From Adineta steineri (taxonomy: Eukaryota; Rotifera; Eurotatoria; Adinetida; Adinetidae), in assembly GCA_905250115.1 (NCBI GenBank), contig CAJNOI010000006.1, positions 705,188 through 769,187 of the forward strand: 64,000 nt of DNA, written 5' to 3'. The position numbers were made by a program, and so were the translations under genes. Every line of letters starts with the position of its first letter. The first letter of the stretch is position 1. The notes below the pieces were generated by a model. That model worked only from the letters and a program-made list of their open reading frames with translations. It had not been told where the DNA came from and made no database searches. Of the stretch, positions 24,644 to 40,399 are shown piece by piece.

Positions 24644-25065
24644 TTATTGCGAGTCTGTAAGTTCTTCTTCGGCTATAGTTTCAGCAAGCATTGTAATTAA
24701 AATATCTATTTTTGTACGAAGTACATTGTTGTCTTCTTCTAATTCCTCTTTTCTTTTCTCTAAGATGGCTTCATTCTGAGGATTGATTGTTGTATTAGTT
24801 GTTTTATCTGAAAAGATACGAAAAATAATGTTCAATTGTAATAAATAAATGAGATATTACCATATTTCCAAATTCCTAGGTTAACATCTAGTATAAATCG
24901 TTGATAACCAATATGAACATCAATTTCTTGATATACAGATCCAAATTCACGTGCCAATTCTTGTGCATTGAATCCATATGATGCACGTGAAGTCATTTTT
25001 CGTGGTTTTGTTTTATGAAATGAAAATAGATCTTTTTCATGAAAAGGTAGTTTTAAATGCGACAT
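24644..25065 (-). CDS. Chibby homologue A
   Basis: Two exons, 24861-25065 and 24644-24807, encode 122 residues. Chibby family features: N-terminal FHKTKPRKMTSRAS (the Lys-Pro-Arg-Lys region that in vertebrates overlaps the 14-3-3 site), a central AQELAREFGSVYQEIDVHIG, and a C-terminal leucine-zipper coiled coil, LEEDNNVLRTKIDILITML. Chibby works at the basal body and transition zone of cilia and in vertebrates represses beta-catenin signalling. The basic C-terminal tail carrying the vertebrate nuclear signal is absent. The central block is more diverged than in copy B (ILDVNLGIW in place of FDITQGDWV). The start is 7 nt after a splice acceptor. Neighbour of a second Chibby gene on the same strand. 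Confidence 0.85.
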
Positions 25066-25072
25066 TTTATTT

Positions 25073-26146
25073 CTAAAGACACATATAAATCTTAAAAGAA
25101 GCACTTATTCTATCATTGAGTGGTGCTGGTGTCAGACAACTAGATAGGTATGCAATACGGAATAATTAATAGTCAAATCGCAGTAATTTATTCAGTTTCT
25201 GTTTATGATAAAATGAATTCTCACATAAATGTTATTCTTTACAAAGTTGAATGCGATAAAGAAAGTATAAGAAAAAGAAATAAAGCTATGACATGACAAA
25301 CACGAAAGATAAATCGAAAGATAAGAAATATTAAGTAAGTGCTGTATAATTTGCTCATTTTATCAATGTTGAAATTTTCATTCGGAAGGAAAACAGCTGT
25401 CCAATAATTGTTACTTAGATACATGCAAACAAATTGATTTTAATAACAGGAAGATATAAAAATAAATGTAAGTATATTTATATTTTCCGTCTATGTTATA
25501 TGAAACTAATATTTCATAACCATTTTATCTTTACATAAAGACAGGAGACGTCATCAGTTGAAAAGCAATGAAATTGTTATTTTTTAATAAAACTTCAATG
25601 ATTATATAAATGTAGTTGATTTGTATTGTTGAGTATACAATCGAAACTATATATCGTTGAGTGCAATGATAATATTTGCTCTTCGTGCTCATATCAATGG
25701 ACTTATATGAAGTTTGAAATATTGCTATTCGATAAACAAATTGATTTCAAAATTATATTCATAACCTGTTTTCTTATTCTTTCTCATACACATGAAGACT
25801 ACGACAATAAATCATGAATTATCATTTGCTAGTAGATTCATATTGAATAAAGTATTCATATGTATCAGTTTTTTTTAATTGAGAAAGACAAAATTCGCAT
25901 AATTTTAGATGTGTACTTTTTGATAATAATCAATGCACATAAACAAATAGTTTTTATTATTGAATACATTTAGTAGATAATTTCCTGTTAGATATTTTTC
26001 ATTCTATTTATAAAAAATATTGCAATATATATGTATTTCTTTTTAATAAGTTTATATTTGAATATTCTTTATCTATCAGATCTAATAAGTCTATAAGTGA
26101 TTAATATACAATTAAAAAACATAAAATATTATTCTGTTATTAATTA
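25073..26146. other. Intergenic between the two Chibby genes
   Basis: About 1.07 kb, AT-rich, no recognisable gene. If the Chibby pair arose by tandem duplication, remnants of a copied flank might be expected, but I saw no obvious shared flanking sequence by eye. Confidence 0.45.
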
Positions 26147-26557
26147 TTAACCAGTACGTCGTAGATCATGTTCAGCAGTGACTTCAGCAAGCATTTCAAG
26201 TAAAATATCCAGTTTAGTTCGAAGCATATTATTATCATCTTCTAATTCTCGTTTTTTCTTTTCTAGTTTTCCCATTTCACGAGAACTAACTGCTGGACCG
26301 ACTGTTCCATCTATATATAAAGTTAAGAATAGAATGTTGAATAGAATTAAAAGATGAAAAGAAACTTTACCAGCTACCCAATCTCCTTGTGTTATATCGA
26401 ATACCATCTTTTGATTACCAATACGAGCATCAATTGTTTGATACTGTGGTCCAAGTTCACGTGCAAGTTCTTCAGCAGGTAATTTAAGTGGTGAACGTGA
26501 AACAGCTTTACGAGGTTTTGTTTTTCGAATTGAAAATGAACTTCGAAGAAATGACAT
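26147..26557 (-). CDS. Chibby homologue B
   Basis: Two exons, 26371-26557 and 26147-26310, encode 116 residues. It is closer to the family consensus than copy A: MSFLRSSFSIRKTKPRKAVS, ELGPQYQTIDARIG, KMVFDITQGDWVA, and the coiled coil LEDDNNMLRTKLDILLEMLAE. Role as for Chibby proteins (basal body/ciliary, Wnt antagonist in vertebrates). The intron falls at the same place as in copy A, and both second exons are exactly 164 nt. The 60-nt intron is a multiple of three without an in-frame stop, so retention would insert 20 residues. The ATG is 8 nt after a splice acceptor and only 73 nt from the stop of MORN1 upstream, suggesting co-transcription. Confidence 0.9.
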   Translation of the reverse strand: MSFLRSSFSIRKTKPRKAVSRSPLKLPAEELARELGPQYQTIDARIGNQKMVFDITQGDWVAGKVSFHLLILFNILFLTLYIDGTVGPAVSSREMGKLEKKKRELEDDNNMLRTKLDILLEMLAEVTAEHDLRRTG

Positions 26558-26630
26558 TTTTATATCTAGAAAATTAAGAATTCCGAAAACAAAAAAGAAA
26601 AACTTAATATTTATAAAGTATATCGGTTTT

Positions 26631-28464
<1,834 letters not shown>

Positions 28465-29393
28465 ATTGATGTCAACGTTGTATAAAAAAGAAGCGGTTAG
28501 TTGACACCATAAAGGTTGCCTCTTACCATGACAACAATACCAACGAATAACAGCAAAGGTAATGAGAAAAAAAAATAAAGCAAAATTAAATGAACAAATA
28601 TTTTAGATATTCGTCGATTTCATATCGCTTTCTTACTAAAACTTCAAAAAATATGGCGCTAGTAGTCGCACATAAATCTTCCTTTATCCAATCCAACATA
28701 ATATTGACCTAGTATAGTGTTAAGATTCAAGTCCAATGATTCTAAACGATGAATCAGCCAGACAAGATTGGGTACTTTACAATGACTAAAGTTAAAATGA
28801 TATTCATTCAAATATAACATATATACTTTTTATAGATAATTTTACTCATTAAAAAGATACGATGTCATCATTTTACTGCCTTCTTATTTGAAGAGACCAT
28901 TTAAAAATATACGAGATAATTATAGAAAACAAGATAAAATCTTTTATATTAATTGAATTTTACAAATAAATTTCATTTAAAAAAAACAACATAATATACT
29001 CTTGAGACATAAAACGATTGCCCGAACAATTAGATTAAATAGATTATATTTGCAACATGTTCGATTAATTAATCTCTTATGTATTTTTCTGTTGCGGATC
29101 AAATAATACACTCTTCTCTTCTTTTCAATTCATTGTATCTAGAGAAATAAATGAGCCATATGTCTACATAATCGTTAAATAAGATAAAGACATCATTTTT
29201 CTTCTTAAACTATCTGTACACATTCTCCTACGTAATTCGTTTTTCTTTGTTATCTTTACACAAAAAAAAAACGAGACGAGAGAGATGAATTACGTCTGAA
29301 ATTTGATAAGAGAAAACAATATTATATATCATTTGCTTTTGTTTCTTTTCTTTTCTTTTCTTTTTATATTCTTGTTCATTATTATTGTAATCA
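28465..29393. other. Intergenic between divergent MORN1 and SGPP
   Basis: About 0.9 kb shared upstream region for two divergent genes. No coding content seen. Upstream of SGPP it ends in TTTTC pentanucleotide repeats (29340-29363). Confidence 0.5.
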
Positions 29394-32109
29394 ATGTGGA
29401 ATTATCTACGCTCATATGTTATTTGGCTTCATGAACCTGAACATGTTGCTCGATTTCAACAATATTTTGGTATAGTACCTAAAATAGATCGACCACCTGA
29501 TGTAATACCAACACTTAATGAGACTAATTTAAATAAAAATAATAATAATAATAATACTGATAATACTTTTTCAAATGACGATAATGTTCAACGAAATACC
29601 AATGGAAAAAATAGTTATGATTCGAATGTTTTGGATGAATGTATGAATGAAATTAAACATAATGCTCATCAAAATAAACATGGTACAACTCAGAATACAT
29701 ATACAAAAGAACATCCATCAGAACTTGATTATAAAATAACATCATGGTTTTGGTATTATTTTTTTCAATTTGGAGCAGCACTTGGTAATGAAATTTTTTA
29801 TATATTATTTTTTCCAACATGGTAAAATATCTTAATTGTTGTTAAGTAAATCAAAATTAATCTTTTATTAAGGATATGGAATGTTGATGGGGCTGTAGCA
29901 AGAAAAATTTCAATTCTTTGGGCATTTTTTATGTATATCGGACAAGCAACAAAAGATATTTTAGCGATACCACGACCAGCATCTCCACCAGTATTAAAAT
30001 TAGAAAAACGGTAAATTTATTTTTTTCTCTACTAGGAATTTTAATTAAATCTATTCTTGATTAGTTATGTTGAAGAATATGGTTTTCCTTCTACACATGC
30101 AATGTTTGCAGCTGGTATACCACTATCACTTGTACTTCTATCAATTCAACGATATGATGTAAATTTAAAATATAATAATCATATTTATTTTCGTTTTTTT
30201 TTATTTAGTTTAATCTATGGCTTGGATTGAGTTGTGCAGCAATTGTATGTGTTTGGGTGTGTCTTAGTCGAATCTATCTTGGCATGCATACATTCCTTGT
30301 AAGTAATTCAGTACATTGATCTATCCCTATCGAACTATTATATATGAACTATGTTTTTAGTAAACTCTTTAGTTACAGAATTTCTCATATGTAAGGTTTC
30401 AGTTTTATTCATATTATTATTCTTGCATTGATAGTATTTCCTATTCTAGTATAGTTTTTAGATAAGCATGACTTTGTATACAGCATTTGATCTGGTCATA
30501 TTTCCATTTCCTTACCTACATTTTTTATGTTTGTGCCATAGCTAATGGTATGATCAAAGCTTATCATTATAAAAATGCTTATAGAATACTGCATGCCACT
30601 TAAAAAGTACAATGTCTTTGTACGTCATATAGAAGATATTTACTTTTGTAGTTATGTGTATCACTTCAATACTATCGTATTGAATCAAGTCACAAGAATT
30701 TTATCATTCGTTAAGATTACATGTGCATGTATCTATTCCTTTTCAAACTTTTTAATATGACTAAATAGAAGATTTTTTTATCAGTATGTGAAAAAAAAAT
30801 TTGTCAGTAAAAGGTGACGAAAATGAATCATTTTTTCTCTAATTGATATCTCCGAATATAAAGGATGAAATCATGTTTTTTTCTTCTTTATATGACAACA
30901 CTATCATAGAAATTGTGTATATCTACAATGATCGATGTATTTTGACTGATAATTTTGTCTCAAGAGTCACTTTATGTCAAAATTGGCACTTTTCATCAAG
31001 AGCACAGTTAATGTCTGCAGTATATCTAAAGAAAAAATAATATATAAAAATTGCATAGTGTTTGTAGAAAATTGAGAATCGTTTGACATAGTTAATTGTC
31101 TCTGGATAAACATAAAAATCTAATTTGTTGTACTTCACAGATCTATTTAAAAAATAATAGTGTTTTTATCGACGGAAACAGGAAAGCATAAGTGACATTT
31201 TGACATTTGAAATTTTGTTGCAAACAAGCTCATTACAAAAGGATATAGTAATTAGTTCGTCTATATATGACTTTTACTTTTATTTACTAATACAACCTAT
31301 TTAACATATGTATAAAAAAACATAATAAAACTAATCACTAAATTTATTTACTAATAAAATAATTTATCCTAATTATTTTTACATATTTATATTTACATAG
31401 TATCAGATATATATATGATCGAATAACATGTTCAAATAAAATCTAGTCATTCTAGCAGCTGATAAATATTTGATATAAAAACATTTACATAAATTTTCAT
31501 AAAAATTATAAAATCTTCAATATCATTACAAAAAAATTTTTTTTTAAGGATATTATTACCGGTACATTATATGCTTTGTTATTGGTTTATATAATGTTTC
31601 CATATGTGGATGCAATTGATAATTTTCAATTAAATTATTCATTTTCTCCTATACTTAATTTTTGTATTGGAATCATTTTAATCAAATGTTATCCTAGTTT
31701 AAAACAATGGTCAACAGCTCGTTCAGATACAACCGTTATATTAGGTAGCGCATTTGGTTTATGTTCAGCAACAACTGCTATGCATCAAATAGGCCTTTTA
31801 CAAAGACCATTAACACCACCAATTTATGCTATTATAGCACCTAATTTAGGTTTATGTATTGTACGGACAATAATTGGCATGTTATTCGTTTATGCTACAC
31901 GACAAATTGTTAAAACACTTGTTTTACGTATAACATGTGCAATCTATGGACTTGATTGGAAAAATCCTGAGACAAAACGTTTAGCAAAAGTTGAAATGCC
32001 CTATTATTATTTAACTTATTATGCTATTGGATTTAATATATCTTTTATATGTCCGTTATTTTTTCGAGCTATTGGAATCAATCGAGATTATAGTTATACA
32101 GAATTATGA
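29394..32109 (+). CDS. Sphingosine-1-phosphate phosphatase (PAP2 superfamily)
   Basis: Integral ER-membrane enzyme that dephosphorylates sphingosine-1-phosphate (and dihydro-S1P). Exons 29394-29821, 29873-30010, 30065-30158, 30209-30298 and 31549-32109 join in phase to 436 residues, like human SGPP1/2. All three PAP2 motifs are present: KDILAIPRP (Kx6RP), PSTHA (PSxH; human enzymes have PSGH) and SRIYLGMHTFLD (SRx5Hx3D). Multiple hydrophobic segments follow, consistent with the usual 8-10 membrane spans. The N-terminus holds an Asn-rich loop (about residues 46-70) encoded by AAT repeats. Three introns are about 50 nt; the last is 1,250 nt (30299-31548) and splits motif 3 between Leu and the catalytic-site Asp. 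No gene was seen inside it. Very confident of family. Confidence 0.93.
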
Positions 32110-32989
32110 TTTCGAAACAACGAACTCAGTTTATTAACTTTTTGTTCAATATTTCTATTCTTTTTTTTATGTAATATTTCTTTGCATTTAACAAAAATAG
32201 AACACGTAATATATTTAATTAAATTTTAGAAAAATGTTAAGTAATCAATATATTCCTTTTTGTTTTTGTTCATTCAAGACGAACTGTGTTAAGTAATTGG
32301 ATGATAGATGAAAAGAAAAGAAAAAAATTATACTGTTTTTCTTATTTCCAAGAAAATATATTAATAAAAAAGAAAAATTCCCAGGTGTCAAAAAACAAAA
32401 ATTTGTATTATAACAAAAAGGCACAAAAAACGACAGATATTTAATCCACAGATTTTCAGTGCTTGATAAGACATGAATAAAATATTTGTAATAGTAACGA
32501 AAAATAAAAAAAAGAGCATATGCCTTTTAATTCTCATGAATGTATTAGTTTGTACAATAAAATAACATCTGTGAATAATTTATATTGATGAATTCTTTTT
32601 CTTATTGACGTAATTTTAAACAATCGAAAATGTCAAGAATATCCTTTAGTTTCTTTCTATAATAAACAATATTTATTAAGCCTTCATTCATTTTCTTCTT
32701 CTAGCTAATATACTAGATATCCTTCTTAAAAAGAAATTATATTAATGAGTTTTCTTTTTGCTTTGAAGTAATAAATGACTATTTAATGCTTGAGAATTGC
32801 ATGTTTAGATATATAAAAAAAGCGAGAATGTTTCGGATGTTTTTTTTTTATGAATAAAAGAAAAAAAAGAAAAACACGAATCGATTTGACAGTAGATGTT
32901 TTGTTCCCTTCGAAAATGTTTTGAAGATTATTAGTACTCTCATATATATATATATATTACATATATATATTATATGTGAAACAAGCCGG

Positions 32990-33480
32990 AAGAAATTCTC
33001 TCTTTCTCTCATGAGAATTGCCCTGCGTGCATGTGCGTCCATTATCTGCGGACAAGTGAGCATGCGCGTGAATATATGTGAGCGCGAGCTTGTCACTCTT
33101 TCATCGTTAGTAATAGTAGCGTGCATTGCTTGTTTGAGATTCTCTCCCTCTCTGTGTCCCTCTTATTCTCTTTTCGGTCGTTTATTCTTTTTTTTTTGAT
33201 CGACCGCAACTAAGCAACAAGCTCACGATGACAAACAATTTTTTTTTAATTTTAGACTCAAATGGATGAACATTCTTCCTCGTCTTCTTCTTCTTCGTCA
33301 TCATCATCATCATCCTCTTTTTTTTCCCTATTTCAATTTCTGTTTATGTCGTCTTCTGTTGTCTTTGTCATTCCTTCTTCTTCTTTTTTTTTGTTTCTCT
33401 TTGGCTCACTATTAATGTAAACGTGATGACGCACTACCATGTTAGTTATAATGGCTAATTGGAATTTGCAGTAACAGCCT
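32990..33480. promoter_or_regulatory. GC-richer CT-rich patch, possible promoter
   Basis: Locally enriched in CpG-containing words (GCGTGCATGTGCG, CATGCGCGTG, GAGCGCGAGC near 33024-33090) followed by CT runs and TCTTCTTC/TCATCATC tracts (33280-33390), then cut by the assembly gap. Composition resembles the island upstream of Enhancer of polycomb. No start site can be assigned. Confidence 0.3.
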
Positions 33481-33488
33481 GTATCGTG

Positions 33489-33588
33489 NNNNNNNNNNNN
33501 NNNNNNNNNNNNNNNNNNNNNNNNNNNNNNNNNNNNNNNNNNNNNNNNNNNNNNNNNNNNNNNNNNNNNNNNNNNNNNNNNNNNNNNN
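33489..33588. other. Assembly gap (100 N)
   Basis: Exactly 100 consecutive N, the conventional placeholder for a gap of unknown size in a scaffold. True distance and content between the flanks are unknown. Confidence 0.99.
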
Positions 33589-36500
33589 GTGATAGCTCAG
33601 ATTAACTACATATTATTCATTTTCGATAAATGAAACCATCACATCAATTACTTGACCTACTATATGAAGACACAATCTAGATCTTTATCGTTTGTTTTAA
33701 TTCAAATATACTTTTTAAGAAGCTACGTTATTCCTAGTTTTAGACGCTAATGTAAATATGATACTCATTTGTGAAAGTATCACCATTAATTTTTTTCCTA
33801 ATTAGCTAAAGATTGTGAATCATCATATTTATCTTCACATGATTTCCCTACTTGATAAGTTCTATTTTCAAAGTCTCTTTCAACTGAAATATCTTTACGC
33901 ATTGAAATTTTGTTGGATTTTTCTCTTTTTAGAGTCCGCTGTAGGCATATTATAAATAAAATATTTATGATGTTTTTCTTCAACTCTGTTAAATATAAAT
34001 ATTACAAAACTAATTGTGCAAAAAACTATTGAATAGCAAAACTTTAGTTGAAATAATTTTTAAAACACCGATAATTTGATAATTAATATACGAAAGTTAT
34101 CCGTTTACAAAAAACGACTATAACGAATTATAAAAATCTGAAATAGTGTATTGTTTAATACCATATCTATGATAAAAACTCATTTTTCTGGATATTTTTT
34201 ATTACTAAACTATAATGAATTTATTGGTTATACGTCAAAAGAAACCTTGTTAATAATCAACACTAAAATTATGATGAATCATATATCTAAAAAGGTTTAA
34301 GACTTTTGATATATTCTATTGATATAATGTTAATATAAAAACATTAAGTACTATAGTTTTATTTCATTTCTTAATGTAAATCGTTTTATAAAAAAAATTG
34401 TCTTGAATTTCTATTACGATTTCATCAAAAACTTTGATTCATATTTCTATCTTTCACAAACATGACTTTTAATGTTCTGTAAAATCGTTTAAAAAATAGA
34501 TGGCCATATATATCATTAATAAATATTCTTTATGTTTGATCATTGTCACCTATGCCTTTAGTAGTTTGTCTTTAGATAAAATATAATTAAAATATCAGTT
34601 TATATTGTAGATGATGCTAACGACGTTGGAGTATCAAAAATTAATTCGTTAGCAACAATTGAACGAAGCAGTTCTTCACTTTTCTTTATTGCTACCATAT
34701 TTGATTGCTAAAAAAATATATAAAAATAGACTATTAAAAAATTCCGTTATAATAATACTTTGGTTTTCAATTTTTTCAGTGGTTCACATAGAAGTGCAAC
34801 AAGACATTGATCACTTGAGGAATCTATTTAATCATAATAATAAAATAAAAAATAATAAATATATTAGGATAACATACATTGTTCAATTGGTTTCACTGCT
34901 TTTTTTGCCATTTGTAATAATAAGATTTTTTTTATTAGTTTTGATATATAGACAGTTTGTCTGTGTTTGTTTTAGTATGATTAAGTAGCTTATTTGTATA
35001 ATAAATAGTCAATCAGAACTATTTATATATAAAAAAAATGCAAGATCTATCGAAAATAAAAAGATAAGAATAATGTGTTAATCAGTTCTATCTGCGACTA
35101 GTAATATAATTACAAAGAGAAAAAAACATAGGAAACGTGTATATTCGGAGTAAATATTAAGAAATAAATATGGAGTATTCTAAACACGACGAATGCGGTG
35201 AATGTACTCGAACAGAGAAGAAAAGAAAATTTTTGTCGAGGTCAAATTGAGTACTGCGAAACAATCTAGAACGTGTTTATAGCAGATAGATCAGAGTTTT
35301 TTTTATATGAAAAGTATTCTTAATAATCCATGATTATGATGTTTTAAATAATAGTACTATTTTAAGTTGAAAATCCTTGTAAAAAAAATTAATTAATCAA
35401 TTTCAAGTGAAGAAAAATAATCTTACTCAAATAATAGCGGAAATAATAAAGACTAAGAATGCTAATATAGTAAAATTAATAAGAAGTTCATTCACCATTA
35501 AAAAAAGTACTTATCATTTTTCACCATTTAGAACATTTTATGACGTATTTAAATAAACTTTAGAAACTAAAAGAACATTTTTAATACTTTATTTAGACTA
35601 CTTTTTCTTTTATAATAAAAGAACTTCTATAAGCACTTTTAAGAATATACTCAACATGATAGTGAGTTTATTCTATTTCTAAATGCATGAGAAATATTTA
35701 TCATCATCTACACCTCATGAATAAATATATATTTAATATAAGTCTCTATGTGATTGATAAAAAGATTATTACAAATATTTTTATTACGCACATTTTTTTT
35801 TTCTATTTTTAACCAAAATATTCAATAGAATATTTTTTCTTTTGTTCTATGAGTTTCTATAAGTGAAGAGTTCAAAATAACTGAAAAGAAAAGCAAACAG
35901 AGACGTAAAAATAACCGACTGAAATGACTACTTTACTTATTACATAAAATCAAAGAAAAAAACGGACTCATTTTATACAATCATTTATATTAACAAAGTA
36001 AAATATATGACTTACCTGACGTTATCTATATAAAATGAATGTATGTAAACAACTATTTTACTGCGCATTATCAAAAAAAGAAATGTACCTAAATAAACCA
36101 GTAATAATATGGTTTTTTATGGTGTATAGATGTATGTGACCTAAAGGAAAATAAATGTTCTCAATATAAATACACGTTTATAGATATTAATGTTCTTCTT
36201 ATTACTAAGAAAAAAAAATTCGTACTCGCATTTACAATCAGGAAACGTAAATTGATATGTAGTAATTATTATTGTTATAAATAATCAAAGATTATATCTA
36301 TGGGTGACATCTTTTTCATCTAATTTTTAATGTAATATAACCAATAAAATAAAATGACTTCAAACTCTATTATTGAAAGAAACTAATATTTTTTAATATT
36401 AAATAAGTATGTCGAGCGAATATGGTTTACTCAATTATTTCACATAAATTAATTTTAATTGATAGTATTTTGTGAAAAAAGGAGATTACCCTTGTCGTTT

Positions 36501-39500
36501 ATTTTAAGATAAAAATGTCTAACACGAAGAAAAGTGCATAATAGAATGAATGTCATGACATAAAATCGCAAATGTTCTTGAAATTGCTTCCCAATAGTAC
36601 TTATATTAAATATCAAATGTTTGCTTTTTCTCGTATCTATATACGTATAAAAAAATTGAATATGATCAGAAAATTAACTATCGACAATAAAAGATGCCAT
36701 ATTATACATAATAATGTATATATTTAAAAACTATTATTTATTTGACATAACTATATGTAAAGAAAAAATGAATACATCCAAAAATAATTCTTTGTGAATA
36801 AACCTTACAATTTACGTGTTATTGTTATGAAATAAACGTTTAATTCTTGTAATTATACTCATATATAGCAGTATAATATGCAAAAATTGACTTTTCGCTG
36901 AAATCAGAACTATTAAAAAATGATATAATTGAATAAAAGAACCAATGTTGCGAAACATGATTTTTATTAATGAGAAGCAGTAAAATATTATTCTAAATTA
37001 CTATCGTATTCTGTATCGATTATTGTGTTTTATAAATGAACAGTATTTTTAATTTTGCTCGAGAAGGAAAAAGTGCTGATAAAAAGTCTCTCAAACCTAA
37101 AGAGACACGATTTTTTTATGGAAAAATATGTTCTTAGATATAACTTTTAAAGATTTCGTTGTCTAGTTAAACAATATTTTCTCTTAAAAAACTGATACAT
37201 TGTCTTTCAACTAGTTCTTAGAACAGGTACCGATTGATTTTTTTACTATTTCAAATGCAATGATAGATTATATACCTTAGAAATGCTTTTGTTTGACAAT
37301 ATAAATATAGATTACTGTTCATCGATTTAGAATAAAAGAAATTTTAGGCACGCTATAATTTGTTTCATTTAAGATATTATTTTTTTTGAAAAATAAGAAT
37401 CGAATCATGCTAACGATCTTTGTCAGTACTGCCATTCTATTCTTCATTAAAGATTAGTAAAGTGTCAATAAAACCAACAATAACTATGTAGTCAGTTAGT
37501 CATCATAGTGTTATCTTTTAATCCTGTTGACAGTCGGAGTATATGTATGTTACTATTTTCTTTTGCATTTGCTTTCGTATAAGTGTATACATATACATGT
37601 CTATATACAGCTGTGCCTCGAAAAAGAAATCCTTTTGTTTATACAATAACAGGCTATTGTTTTGTGTAGACGACAATATTACCTAAATTATGTCTCGAAA
37701 TCGATTTTTTTTCTTCTATGAATGTCAACGACAGCAGGTGCTATTATGAGTTATGAACAGTTGTTGTTTATTTGAAATATAGAATAGGTTAAAAAAATAT
37801 CTATCAATATCGGTATGTGAGTTTCCTTGATTTCCTATTTTGATAAAAAAAAATAAGTTATTTTCAATTCTTTTCAAACGGAATATGAACTTTAGTAGAG
37901 AAAAAAAACATTACCTAACAAAGTATTGAATTTAATACTTATCGTACAAAAATGTTATGTGTATATTTCATCAAAAATAATTCGCTGTTTAAAGATATTT
38001 GATATGTTTCAGACGTTGATTGATTAATATAAATATACTTCTTTAAAATATAAATAAGAACGGAAGATTCGAGTAGTCATTGTATTTTTAGCAATCATTG
38101 ATTGATTTCATAAACAATTGAATATGAAGGTTGTCAATAAAAAGCAACTTAATCAGACTATTAATGATCTTGAGACATATTTTACAAAAGACAATAATTA
38201 TATAGTCAATGCACTGTTTCGTACTAGTATAATTCTATGCATCGTGATCCGACATATGAATATGAAATATACATAATAGATATATGAAAATCATGGTAAT
38301 TAGTTTCTTTTTTCACAGAGTTTATAAAGATATTTGACATAAACTCATATATTGCATAGTCATTTGCTAAACATATTAACGTATGTCATGGATGTATTAT
38401 CATTTCAGTTGATATACATGACCTTTATAATGTTATTTTAAAATTTCGTATGCAAACGACAATGAAATCATTTAAATCCATTAGTATATATTGTACGTAT
38501 CATTTCTATGATTTTAAATAATCCAAGTCTATACAATGTTCAAAAAAAATATGATGTACGAGCTATGAATAAATGTACATATTCAATCGGATACATTTTT
38601 TAATAGTAAATTAAAGTAATTAGATATATTAAATACAAAGGAAGTTATTATGTAAAAAGCAAATGTGATTATTTTAATAACACTTTTATAATGAGTTTTC
38701 CTATTTTTTTTTCGCCAAAATATCTTTATTTAGACTGTAGTTTCCATTAACATTATCATTAAGTATTCATTGAATAGTATTAGATATGCAGGTTTATAAC
38801 GAGTGATACTTGCATGAATATTTATATTACAATACTGAGGAATACAAATGAAACACATAGAATTTTTATATTTTATTTTAAATTTTGAAATTGATTATAA
38901 CCTTTCTTTTTGTTGATATCTGTTATATTAATCTCTTAAGATTTCTTTTTATTGACATTTTCTTCTCGATTTTTTTATCGTACTTTTTTCACTTTTTTAG
39001 TAAAGAATAAAACCGATTTATATGCATGCGCATGTGATTGATGTACTTTCATCTTAATCCTAATTCTCTATGGAACTATAAATAACGCAAATAGCTCTTA
39101 GTACATTTTTATGCATGTACCTCATGTGTTATCAATAAGATCGGTCTTATTTTTGAATCTCATAGTTGCATGTTGTGCATACGTATATCGTTGTATTTGC
39201 ATGTCTTTCTCTCTCTTTTTTTTTCTTGTCGTGTTTAGGATGAGTTATCGACACGAACAACAAGTAAAGAACGGAACAAAAAGCCTTAATCTCATGGGTG
39301 TGGTGTGCATTTAGTGTTAGAGACACATGAGAGATCAATTTTTGACGACTGACTATCATCGTATACCTTTTTTTTATCCCTTTTCTCTAACAACGGTGAC
39401 CGTCGCGCGCGTTGTTATGATGATGGTCGTTGTCGTCGTTGTAGTTTGTAGCATAGTAGCACTAGTGCAATCTTTTCCTCTTCTCTTCATTTCTTTCTCA

Positions 39501-40399
39501 TGTCCTTTCTACTGATTACACATACATATACGCAACTAGATCCTTTGTATTCATTTTTTCATTGTCCCTCGTTCATGATTAAAAAGAACAGTAGAAGAAA
39601 GAAAAATGAGAGAAAGCATTATAAAAAAAAAGAAAAAGAATTCTTCTAAATGGTTTAAGTAAGTAATGCCTACATGCTTGTATCATTATACTTTTATTTA
39701 GTCAATTTTTCTCTCTTTTTTTTACTTTCTTTTTTTTTGATGAATAGAATCTGTTTTAGGTCACGTATATGTGTTGCTTCCAATACGATTGACTGTCGAT
39801 CAGAAAAAAATGATGTATTATCCATCATTAATAACCGTTTAAATGTGCTTTCGCCTATAATTTGTGACAAATATGAGTAACAGCTGGCCTATGCATATCT
39901 ATACTTCTTCTGCATTTTTATTCATCGAATATTATCTATGAAAGTGAGGACATATAAATTATATTTTAGCCCCTAGGAGAAATATGACACGTTCAAAGAA
40001 AAAATGATATTAATCTATTGTATCAGTTTAAACCATTGTCGTGAGTGTCGATTACGTGAAAAATGATGATTAAATTATGTAAACATTCTATGACGTCATT
40101 TGAAAAAAAGAAACTTTATGTGTATAAATGAGTAAGTATATGTATCTATTCATGGCCTCAAAAAACGACATATAGACACATACATTCACTTTCTACATCT
40201 TTTCGAGGACGAAGAGGATCAAAAATACTGAGAGTAATATATAAAATACATAATGTAAAAAGGAAATCAATGAAAAGAAATATGTTCAGGGTTATTTCTT
40301 TTTATTTCATCTTTAATTATAACGAAATAACAACACCTTGATAAGCCTTACAACATCAATAGTAAATTTGATTATTGATTCAGTTCGATCACATGCACT

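Noticed and set aside
34659..34988. 109-codon hydrophobic open frame in the gene-poor region
   Set aside because: Leu/Ile/Phe/Lys/Asn content follows from AT-rich DNA, with no recognisable family, no coding-like neighbours and no clear splice context.
33600..39000. Transposon, CRISPR array, tRNA or rRNA genes
   Set aside because: No reverse transcriptase or transposase motifs, terminal repeats, regularly spaced repeats or tRNA A/B-box pairs were recognised by eye here or elsewhere in the window.
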